Positions 58,301 through 64,000 of a stretch of 64,000 nt of DNA are shown here, in pieces (the first letter of the stretch is position 1; each line of letters begins with the position of its first letter). The notes beneath the pieces were generated by a model. It was not told the origin of the DNA. It ran no database searches and worked only from the letters and a program-made list of their open reading frames with translations. This stretch comes from a bacterium (GTDB lineage: Bacteria > Auribacterota > Auribacteria > Auribacterales > Auribacteraceae), in the NCBI GenBank assembly GCA_018435605.1, contig JAHDNF010000006.1, forward strand, positions 208,289 through 272,288. The letters are read 5' to 3'. The translations under genes and the position numbers were made by a program.

Positions 58301-59480
58301 TATCTTTGGCTTCCAGTTTTATGTCGTCAATCCAAAGGTTTACCATTTTACCGGGTTTGCCTGCAAATATACGAATTGAAGTTAATACATCGCCGGAAGA
58401 TACGGGAATTCCTTTATAACTGTTATCCGTAAAAAACAAAAAACTTTTACTGAAAGATTGCCACGACCCTACATTCGGATTTTTAATCCAGTAATGATAA
58501 TTGTCGCCTTTTGTTTTATTATATACGGAAACATAGATATTTTCATTTTCTTCTATGTAATACGATAACGATATGAATGGATTCTTATCAATGGTAAATA
58601 TTTGGCTATCCGCTTCATGTTTGGCAGTTACTCCGAACCATTTGTCGTCTGCTGGAATGGCTTTAATTGCTGATCCGGAACGTTTTCCGGGAAGTTCGGC
58701 TGTGCGGATACCATGCCAATTACGCGAAGCGGTTTCAAAATCTTCTTTAAATTCGTTGTGTTGTTCTTGCAGACCTGATTGTATATTTTGAGGCGGTTTT
58801 ATAGTCAGTTTGACGTTATCGATATAAACGATCGGTTTTATTGCAGGGGAACCGGCGTAAAAATTCAGGCGGGATATGACATCGCCGTCGTCGAGCGGTT
58901 TTCCGGTATGTTCATTGTCTCTGAACCATCTTAGCGGGACAGTTGCAGTTTCCCACGAGTGCGGTATGATATTTTTCCATTCATAATGGTAATTGTCATT
59001 TTTAGTGTCATTGTGAAACGAAATGTATATATACGGGGTATTGCCGGTATAATATGAGAAAGAAAGTTCCATATTATTGTCAAAATATCCGATTGCATTT
59101 GGCGGCTGGTATGAGGCGCCTACTCCGAAATATTTGTTTTCTATGGCGGAAAGAGAGAAAATATTTTTGCCGTTGAGGTGGACATATTCGCCTGTCCAGT
59201 AACTGTTTTTGTCATTCTCAAATGATTCTTCAAAGACTGTTTCATCCGATTGTTTTTTTTCCGCGGGTTTGATATTAGAGGAGACTGACGAATGTATGTC
59301 GTTATCCGGTGGAAAATCTACTGAAGAAAAAACTGTTAACAGGCTGTTGTCATCTTTAATGGACAAAGTTTCATTATCGGGATAAGAAGAAGGAGGCAAC
59401 CAATTTGACGGAGGGTTATTGTATAGCAAATAACCGCTGATGACGGCTATGACTATCCATATTAAAAACAATTTTCGCAT
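55308..59480 (-). CDS. Secreted SGNH hydrolase fused to GH123-like domain
   Basis: A 1390-residue exported or membrane-tethered protein with an N-terminal hydrophobic helix (L-I-W-I-V-I-A-V-I-S-G-Y-L-L). Two related carbohydrate-binding-like sandwiches follow at about 84-230 and 244-395. An SGNH/GDSL hydrolase spans about 430-620, with G-D-S-I-S at 438-442, G-T-N-D at 503-506 and D-G-V-H-P-N at 587-592, so the catalytic Ser, Asp and His are present. A third sandwich lies at about 645-790. The C-terminus (about 870-1390) resembles the DUF4091/GH123 glycosidase family, with G-D-E-P-Y at 1143-1147 offering the adjacent Asp-Glu pair. It probably deacylates and cleaves an amino-sugar glycan outside the cell; substrate inferred. 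It is last in the glycan cluster. Confidence 0.85.
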   Translation of the reverse strand: MRKLFLIWIVIAVISGYLLYNNPPSNWLPPSSYPDNETLSIKDDNSLLTVFSSVDFPPDNDIHSSVSSNIKPAEKKQSDETVFEESFENDKNSYWTGEYVHLNGKNIFSLSAIENKYFGVGASYQPPNAIGYFDNNMELSFSYYTGNTPYIYISFHNDTKNDNYHYEWKNIIPHSWETATVPLRWFRDNEHTGKPLDDGDVISRLNFYAGSPAIKPIVYIDNVKLTIKPPQNIQSGLQEQHNEFKEDFETASRNWHGIRTAELPGKRSGSAIKAIPADDKWFGVTAKHEADSQIFTIDKNPFISLSYYIEENENIYVSVYNKTKGDNYHYWIKNPNVGSWQSFSKSFLFFTDNSYKGIPVSSGDVLTSIRIFAGKPGKMVNLWIDDIKLEAKDIQPAIEFELRQRTLAPYTKINSGIIHRLRQIYNPNNRKKSIMNLGDSISESMAFVWPMKFAQQGMHANEGYYYFEKSISAKQSQKSSWGKQKINTLLEQLKPETVTILFGTNDILLGGNPGSYLANMEYIVDHCIEAGSIPILLTIPPVTTKSLDNVRLYNSQLQQLAFEKQIPFVDVFQLFIDQKDWKSLLFDGVHPNFFDDGRTGGYNLINNAIFEMYKILEKEVMQRPNSKHSFIPRTFDKCYTDNSQIIFSYDFDRGSQGWSGSHAKTSPDGKKNGCLQLQGATQLAAIANIEFNVKPTTYIALSVYAENCQRFRVQIFNRTNKDNFWAAREKLPQKQWIRYYFDLNSEFQDNENKNKHIFFEDQIGNIQIYGDVIDSSSRLYIDGVIVYHATPQSFTATLKKQFEDMESEYETIRTGLSESCPMLDRLIKLRNEFMQNSNDSPNALKTVFDNYKITLQNALLYTQTQSVFNIPEPRFAVGIDSAMRRISAYHSHYPFEGRIADTITIFAAQNEYEHVQLYLIPFTGQLNNVNITLSDAHNENSLATIDKNHFSWFIQGYVTTQRSWPITARQLGTKPDPLLPGNQFNLIDPQPLLLRLHIPPKTLHGTYNATVSIDTDDSTPITIQLNIIVWRFAIPATGTLYTPTTLDFSNVEKYYNKKIDTDTRRKWYSFCLDHRIDPTNLYYFGISPVQSDIDYCIQRGLRTIIIGGNHYSETIKNQDFVQSAYKFCKSAGLLDKTMIYIGDEPYTNQTALDNIRRKAQWVRENCPGLKTFAGTYPIEQLHEYIDVWDPQIDEFNIQHAQQRKDAGDEIMWYVAAAPSFPYPNVQIDNDLIEARVLFWITYAYGVQGFEYYYINLWGNNIYGRGEKKWPDVPWNTYTFYSSRNNYNGDGQLIYPGKNMEPYGSLRLIAIQDGIEDYEMLVLLKDCVNKAKKMPHSSQLEDLIEQAERIIDIPDFMVCDTVNYNRDPDTLQEFRIKAGSVLDSLYKLMEE

Positions 59481-59542
59481 TGAGTCAACCCTGCTGTAAA
59501 TCTAAGGTTTTCACTAAATCGTATGTGATATTTAAGTTTTAA

Positions 59543-60646
59543 TTATGGAGTCGTTTTGGTTATTTGTATATATATTTGTTCTATCTGACGAGCGTTTTTG
59601 TTTATATCGAATTCTTTCGAGCGTTCAATAGCCGACTTTGCCATGGTAGCGCGAATTGATTCGTTGTTTTTGAGATACGATATTTTTTCTTTCAATTGGT
59701 TCTCAATGTCGGTTTTTATCAGAAATCCGTCCACGCCGTCGCGAAGGATTTCGCTAACGCCGCCAACATTTGTGGCGATTACCGGAATGCCTGATGCCAG
59801 AGCTTCTTCCACAACTCTTGGAAATGCTTCTACCTCTGACGGTAAAACGAATATGTCGAATAGTTTCAACAAACGGGGTATATCGTCTCTGGCTCCGGTG
59901 AAAAGGACATTGTTGTCTATTCGTAAATCTTTAGCGAGTTTTTCCAGCGCGTCCCGTTCCGTTCCGTCCCCGATGATGACAAGATAGCAATTTTTATCCG
60001 ACAATATGACATCTTGAACAGCGCGCAGGAGTTTATGGCATCCTTTCAGAGGTATAAGCCTGCCCATGAAACCTATAATACACGACGGATTTTTGATGCC
60101 GAATTCCGCGGCAATTTGCGTTTTATCACATTTCTGCGAATACTTTGCAAGTTCTATTCCGTTATAAACCGTTTGAATCTGTACGGGTGGAATACCGTAT
60201 ATGCTTATTAGGATATTTTTGATGTGGTCGCAGACAGTAATCATCAGGTCGGCACGCTTGAAAAAATATTTAAGGAAAATTTTTTTTAATCCCTTTCGTT
60301 TGTCGGCGTTTCCCCACCGCATGTGGCAAATTACATGAGGCGAGGTTAAAATGGCTACAGCCAGAGTAATCACATTAGGTAGCTGAATGTGAACAATATC
60401 GAACTGTTCTTTTTTTAAAAATTGCCGGAAACGTAAAGCGCCGAATATATCCATGCCGTGCTTCATCCCGATAACAGTGGTTTTTATGCCGCTTTTTCGA
60501 TAGATATCCGCCATAGGGCCTTCCTGATGAAGAAAGCATGCGCTGACATCAAATTTTTTTTTGTCGATATGTTCGATGAGCACCTTAGTATTGACCTCGC
60601 CACCGCCAAATTGCGCCAAATACAATACTTGGAGGATTTTTATCAT
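59543..60646 (-). CDS. GT4-family glycosyltransferase
   Basis: A 367-residue GT-B retaining glycosyltransferase. The N-terminus I-L-Q-V-L-Y-L-A-Q-F-G-G-G-E-V-N-T-K is the acceptor-side Rossmann start. The C-terminal donor site has the E-x7-E motif at Glu273 and Glu281 (E-A-F-P-R-V-V-E-E), followed by A-S-G-I-P-V-I-A. G-R-L-I-P-L-K-G near 195-202 is also typical. It begins 3 bases after the CapK-like gene, with GGAG inside that gene's end, so the two are translationally coupled. It likely adds a hexose in a surface polysaccharide; the sugar is unknown. Confidence 0.9.
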   Translation of the reverse strand: MIKILQVLYLAQFGGGEVNTKVLIEHIDKKKFDVSACFLHQEGPMADIYRKSGIKTTVIGMKHGMDIFGALRFRQFLKKEQFDIVHIQLPNVITLAVAILTSPHVICHMRWGNADKRKGLKKIFLKYFFKRADLMITVCDHIKNILISIYGIPPVQIQTVYNGIELAKYSQKCDKTQIAAEFGIKNPSCIIGFMGRLIPLKGCHKLLRAVQDVILSDKNCYLVIIGDGTERDALEKLAKDLRIDNNVLFTGARDDIPRLLKLFDIFVLPSEVEAFPRVVEEALASGIPVIATNVGGVSEILRDGVDGFLIKTDIENQLKEKISYLKNNESIRATMAKSAIERSKEFDINKNARQIEQIYIQITKTTP

Positions 60647-60649
60647 ATT

Positions 60650-61972
60650 TTACTCCAGATTGAATGTTCTTTTGAACATGAGTTTTTTACCGCTTTTCTC
60701 GACAGGTATTTTTTCGACAGAGTTGAACCCCAGTTTTAGATTTTCGCCGAAATATTCTTCAAGAGCCTTGGTTATGGATTCGATATAGTGTTTGCGATTA
60801 AAAGCATGGTCGGGTACACAGTTTATAGTAAATGTCGTATAGTCGTGCTGAATGATCTGTTGTTCTATGATATTTAGGCCGAAAGTCGACATGTATGTCG
60901 ACAATGCGCTGGAAGAAATGCTCCGGTTGTCGCGGTTGATAAAATTATCTGTTGTTCGGCCTATTTTCAGGTTCATGGTTGTAAATGGATAAGGGTCGCT
61001 GGAGGGTAATTGTGTAACACTGACCGCTTCGCCTTTATCACCTAGTTTGTAATTTATCAGAGGAAATCCAAAGGAATGCAGGGCTGTAATTATGAATTCA
61101 CCCTGATCGGATATATTTAAAGCCACGACGTCATCCGCGATACGCATAATGCCGGATGGCGATTCAATGCCGATACCGTTTATTTCGCGGCAACCGTATT
61201 GGTCATATACATTGCAGTCAAAGGCTTTTTCAATAGTGGAACGGTCTTGCAGAGCTTCTGTTGTGGATACAACTGTCCTTATCCCTGAAAAAGAAATATT
61301 GTTTTTTAGCATAAATTTAGCGAAATCAAGAAGTATTGTCGAGTAACCGTATATAATTTTCGGCTTGAATGATTCTATGCGGTCTGCCCATATAGAAAAA
61401 TCGTCGCGTGAATAATTGTAAGCGTTGAACAGCAATCGTCTGTTTATGATAATGCCTAGTTTGGATTTGAGTGATTTTTCCACTTTTTGATGTTCGTACG
61501 GTGCTCCCCAGAACCAGACCGATTTATCACACGGTTTCCATCCCACCATAAGATTGTTGCGCATTCCGGCCGCTTTGGAAATCCGGTTGAAATAGTGGGA
61601 CTGGTAGATATATGCCTGATTGCCGGTCGAGCCTCCGGAAGTAAGGATGAATACCTGTTTGCCGAATTCATCGTCAGAGCGGATATCTTCAAGGTGTATG
61701 CGGGCAGTTGACTTTGTAAGAACCGGCAGTTTTTTTAGGTCTTCTTTGCAACGGATATCGTCCGGAGTGAGTTCAAGCGACTGCATGATATTGCGATAAT
61801 ATGATGTATGATCGTAAGCATGGACGATCAGCTTATTGATCAATTTGTTCTGCAAGGCGGTCATTTCTTCTCGGGATAAAGTAAGGTTTTTTCTAAACAT
61901 ATCATAATATTTATAGCGATTGTCATTAATAGCCGTATATGCAATGCGTTGTATCAATTCATATATGTCCAT
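60650..61972 (-). CDS. CapK/PaaK-like adenylate-forming enzyme
   Basis: A 440-residue member of the phenylacetate-CoA ligase/CapK group. The ATG at 61972 (M-D-I-Y-E-L-I-Q-R-I) is chosen over 62038 because AGGA lies 7 bases upstream and it avoids overlap with the previous gene. The AMP-binding P-loop is L-T-S-G-G-S-T-G-N near 116-124, and Y-D-Q-Y-G-C-R-E near 262 is the conserved adenylate-site segment. CapK-type proteins occur in polysaccharide clusters, where they may activate or transfer acyl groups; their exact reaction is mostly unproven. The neighbours here, a methyltransferase and a glycosyltransferase, fit that setting. Confidence 0.85.
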   Translation of the reverse strand: MDIYELIQRIAYTAINDNRYKYYDMFRKNLTLSREEMTALQNKLINKLIVHAYDHTSYYRNIMQSLELTPDDIRCKEDLKKLPVLTKSTARIHLEDIRSDDEFGKQVFILTSGGSTGNQAYIYQSHYFNRISKAAGMRNNLMVGWKPCDKSVWFWGAPYEHQKVEKSLKSKLGIIINRRLLFNAYNYSRDDFSIWADRIESFKPKIIYGYSTILLDFAKFMLKNNISFSGIRTVVSTTEALQDRSTIEKAFDCNVYDQYGCREINGIGIESPSGIMRIADDVVALNISDQGEFIITALHSFGFPLINYKLGDKGEAVSVTQLPSSDPYPFTTMNLKIGRTTDNFINRDNRSISSSALSTYMSTFGLNIIEQQIIQHDYTTFTINCVPDHAFNRKHYIESITKALEEYFGENLKLGFNSVEKIPVEKSGKKLMFKRTFNLE

Positions 61973-62015
61973 GATTGTTCCTGTATGGTTATTTTCCGCA
62001 GAAAAATATTTTGTA

Positions 62016-62843
62016 TCAGGTTGTTTTTTTGAAGACAATCATGATACCGCTACCCGCTACTACAGTCAGCGTGTGGTTTAAGATGGATTTGGCGCATTTA
62101 GTGAAAAAATTCTTTCTGCCGATGAATTTTTTTGCGATCGGAGCAATAGTTGAAATTTCGTTGCATAACCCTCTCATGGCATTGGATTTTTTCTTAAGAA
62201 CAAACTTAAACCCCAACTGTTTTATATGGTTGATTTCTTTTTTGTGATTGATGCAAAACTGATAAAATCCTTCCGGTTTTTCAGTGCCTGTATATACTTC
62301 GAACGTGCCTAGGAGTGCTTTGAATTGTAGTAACGGACTGAAATTCGGAACACTGATAAAAAGATAGCCGTTTTCTTTAAGTACGCGATAGGCTTCGTTT
62401 ATAATCTCGTCATATCCTTCCCAAAAATGTTCGATTACCCCTCCTGAATAATAAGCGTCGAAATAATTGTCGGTGAAGTCAAGATTTCGTACGTCTTGCA
62501 GAGAGATTTTCATATCGGGAAAATTCTTTTTTATGGTATCCACGGTTTTTTGAGCGAAATCTACGCCGTACGCATCGTATCCCCATTTGGAAAGCGCGTA
62601 GACATATTGTCCTGTTCCGCAACCCCCATCAAGTATTTTTGCGCCGGCTGGCACAAAATTTCCCAGATACATTTTCAGGTGCTTATCAAACCAATTTGTA
62701 GCGCCGGCTGTGTGCTGGTATTCTTTGAGAAAATCCTCCTTTTTCCACCAACTATCCCAGAAATCGGAAGTAGCTTCCTGATCTATGACTATCAATCGCT
62801 TATTGTTTTTGTCGTAAATTTTTTTAATTTTATAACCCTCCAT
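62016..62843 (-). CDS. Class I SAM-dependent methyltransferase
   Basis: A 275-residue methyltransferase. SAM-binding motif I is I-L-D-G-G-C-G-T-G-Q-Y near 70-80. D-A-Y-G-V-D-F-A (motif II) and L-D-F-T-D-N-Y-F-D-A-Y-Y-S-G-G-V-I-E-H-F (motif IV region) follow. It is first in the minus-strand glycan cluster. Translation start is uncertain: the ATG at 62843 has no ribosome site upstream, while a GGAGG lies inside codons 1-3. The substrate is probably a sugar, lipid or small molecule of the same pathway; it cannot be named from sequence. A hydrophobic C-terminal tail (T-V-V-A-G-S-G-I-M-I-V-F) may associate with the membrane. Confidence 0.85.
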   Translation of the reverse strand: MEGYKIKKIYDKNNKRLIVIDQEATSDFWDSWWKKEDFLKEYQHTAGATNWFDKHLKMYLGNFVPAGAKILDGGCGTGQYVYALSKWGYDAYGVDFAQKTVDTIKKNFPDMKISLQDVRNLDFTDNYFDAYYSGGVIEHFWEGYDEIINEAYRVLKENGYLFISVPNFSPLLQFKALLGTFEVYTGTEKPEGFYQFCINHKKEINHIKQLGFKFVLKKKSNAMRGLCNEISTIAPIAKKFIGRKNFFTKCAKSILNHTLTVVAGSGIMIVFKKTT

Positions 62844-63149
62844 TATAAAAATAACAATCTGCTATAGAGTTCGCCATTTTATCATTACATGAATACTCTA
62901 TAAAAAAATAAAATTCAAGCAAAAGATTTTTTTTGATGTCTATTAGCGTATTAAAAAGAATCGTGGCGCATTTTTTACAGCGATATACCTGTAACATGTT
63001 AATAAGTAATATGTTAATGAATATGCCTTGCATACGGGCAAATGAATATTGAAGCAAAAAGTTAACTGTGAGATAGTTTTTCATTTCCGAACGCTGTTTT
63101 TGAATTGATATTTCCTCTTCCCTTTTTTTAAAAAAAATCTGCTTGTAAT

Positions 63150-63178
63150 TTGACAAATAGTGAGTTAAATGGTATACT
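63150..63178 (+). promoter_or_regulatory. Promoter of the second polyglycine gene
   Basis: A perfect -35 TTGACA (63150-63155), exactly 17 bases, a -10 TATACT (63173-63178) and the extended element TGG directly before the -10. The predicted start is near 63185. Confidence 0.8.
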
Positions 63179-63203
63179 AATTAAAGAAGTGTGTAAAAAC
63201 TTG

Positions 63204-63236
63204 GCGTGAGGTTGCATTGTCGCGCTTCCGTTTTTT
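63204..63236 (+). terminator. Candidate leader attenuator hairpin
   Basis: Stem GCGTGA (63204-63209) pairs with TCGCGC (63220-63225), one G-T pair included, over a 10-base loop. It is followed after five bases by a run of seven Ts (63231-63237). It lies inside the transcribed leader of the second polyglycine gene, so it would be an early terminator rather than a gene end. Confidence 0.4.
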
Positions 63237-63361
63237 TGCAGGGAAAAAGATTTTTATTTAAGGGTTGCAAATTTATGACCTGCATAATCTGCCTTCATAA
63301 TGATTCCACATCGCTCCTAAAAATAAGAACTATTAGATACATTTAACATAGGGAGAAAATG

Positions 63362-64000
63362 ATGAAATTATCTTTAAAAAAACGGCGACATTTTTTAAAG
63401 CTCTATCTATGTTTTTCTTTTCTACTTATCCAGTTTTTCAGAAATGAGATAGGAGTCTGTGCGGACTTGACTGTCAATGGAACTACACAGTATGTTGACG
63501 CCGTCAAATCGAATGTAACCGGCTCTCATTCTGCTGGAGCAACTCAGATTACTGTTGCCAACACTTCTCTTTTTTTTGCCGGACAAGATATTTTGATTTT
63601 CAATATGACCGGTACATATATGGGGCAATATGAAACTAATGTGATTTCATCTATCCAATCGAGCAACCTTATATTGGCAGAACCTCTATCTAAGTCATAT
63701 ACTGCCGGCGCTCAGGTAATCGCATTCACTCAATACGATTCCGTAGAGGTGATCAATGCAGGAACAATAACCTGTTCCGGATGGAATGGCACGGTAGGTG
63801 GTGTGGTTTATATAAAAGCCAATACATTGGTTGTAGATTCATCAAGTAAAATCGATGCGTCAAATAAAGGATACGTAAATGCAAGCGGTCCTGGAGCTGG
63901 AGGGTCGACAAGCTCAACAAACGGTGGCGGCGGCGGAGGAGCGTATGGAGGTGACGGTAGCGACGGGAATAAGACATCAGGGGGAGCAGGGTACGGGTCT
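63362..64000 (+). CDS. Polyglycine surface protein, partial (paralogue)
   Basis: The first 213 codons of a gene running off the right edge, with no stop in frame to 64000. The ATG at 63362 has GGGAG 6 bases upstream; an ATG one codon earlier is too close. A basic start K-K-R-R-H-F-L-K, then a signal peptide, ends near V-C-A-D. From there it matches the 4985-residue protein nearly position by position: A-D-L-x-x-N-G-T-T, V-A-N-x-S-L-F, A-G, G-Q-Y-E, Q-V-I, Y-D, T-C-S-x-W-N-G, V-D-S-S-S-K-I-D, G-P-G-A-G, and G-G-G-G-G-A-Y-G-G-D-G-S-D-G. The two share module 1 and presumably the overall plan. Full length and C-terminal domains are unseen. Confidence 0.9.
   Translation, partial: MKLSLKKRRHFLKLYLCFSFLLIQFFRNEIGVCADLTVNGTTQYVDAVKSNVTGSHSAGATQITVANTSLFFAGQDILIFNMTGTYMGQYETNVISSIQSSNLILAEPLSKSYTAGAQVIAFTQYDSVEVINAGTITCSGWNGTVGGVVYIKANTLVVDSSSKIDASNKGYVNASGPGAGGSTSSTNGGGGGGAYGGDGSDGNKTSGGAGYGS

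Larger units (their letters stand above)
62844..63361 (+). other. AT-rich divergent intergenic region with leader
   Basis: This 518-base region separates the minus-strand glycan cluster from the plus-strand surface gene. It is AT-rich with A and T tracts. On the plus strand it holds a strong promoter (63150-63178) and about 175 bases of leader with a candidate attenuator (63204-63236). No good minus-strand promoter was found for the methyltransferase gene; the best, TTGAAT-17-TATTCA, is weak. The 108-residue minus-strand open frame here is probably chance. Confidence 0.6.

Noticed and set aside
62830..63156. 108-residue minus-strand open frame upstream of the methyltransferase gene
   Set aside because: It lies in an AT-rich region, overlaps the start of the methyltransferase gene in another frame, has no ribosome site and shows low-complexity sequence with no recognisable domain.

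Overview
The window looks like a piece of a Gram-negative (diderm) bacterial chromosome, most likely from the PVC superphylum or a neighbour such as Candidatus Omnitrophota. This is an inference. It rests on lipoprotein-sorting and outer-envelope genes (lnt, lolC/lolD) sitting beside McsA-McsB-ClpC protein-quality genes, on a PEP-CTERM protein, on a long SecA, and above all on two giant genes (about 15 kb and 8 kb) of a style known from Omnitrophota. No rRNA or phylogenetic marker was searched.

Region 1 (1-3134, minus strand) is a compact arsenic-resistance operon: arsR, a thioredoxin-coupled arsC, a DUF318-type permease, a small CPKC redox protein, an ArsF-like secreted thioredoxin-fold protein and the first codons of another membrane protein. 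A clear promoter and an ArsR-type operator lie upstream of arsR.

Region 2 (3344-31637, plus strand) is given over to secreted and surface proteins. It holds a 1125-residue calcium-binding TSP3 protein with an internal duplication and an apparently leaderless mRNA; a 4985-residue secreted protein with eight polyglycine-rich modules followed by Ig-like, CARDB, TSP3 and FnIII domains; a PEP-CTERM protein in the same operon; and a 2697-residue protein with a Tiki/ChaN-like N-terminus, LRV/HEAT-like repeats and a C-terminal membrane anchor. Promoters with an extended -10 (TGC before the hexamer) recur here.

Region 3 (31739-54415, plus strand) is housekeeping. rsmD-coaD-yceD-rpmF-plsX-fabH-fabD-fabG-acpP-fabF form the lipid-synthesis block. 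They are followed by murJ, secA, lnt, prfB (with an intact programmed +1 frameshift), lysS, lolC, lolD, mcsA, mcsB, clpC and a tRNA-Leu(CAA). Together these make fatty acids and phospholipid precursors, flip lipid II, export proteins, acylate and release lipoproteins, and handle arginine-phosphorylated proteins for degradation.

Region 4 (54519-64000) has a PHP phosphoesterase gene with its own strong promoter. A minus-strand glycan cluster follows: a methyltransferase, a CapK-like adenylate-forming enzyme, a GT4 glycosyltransferase and a large secreted SGNH plus GH123-like fusion. At the end, a strong promoter and a structured leader precede the first 213 codons of a second polyglycine surface protein, a paralogue of the 4985-residue protein. 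Residue positions are approximate unless a motif is named.
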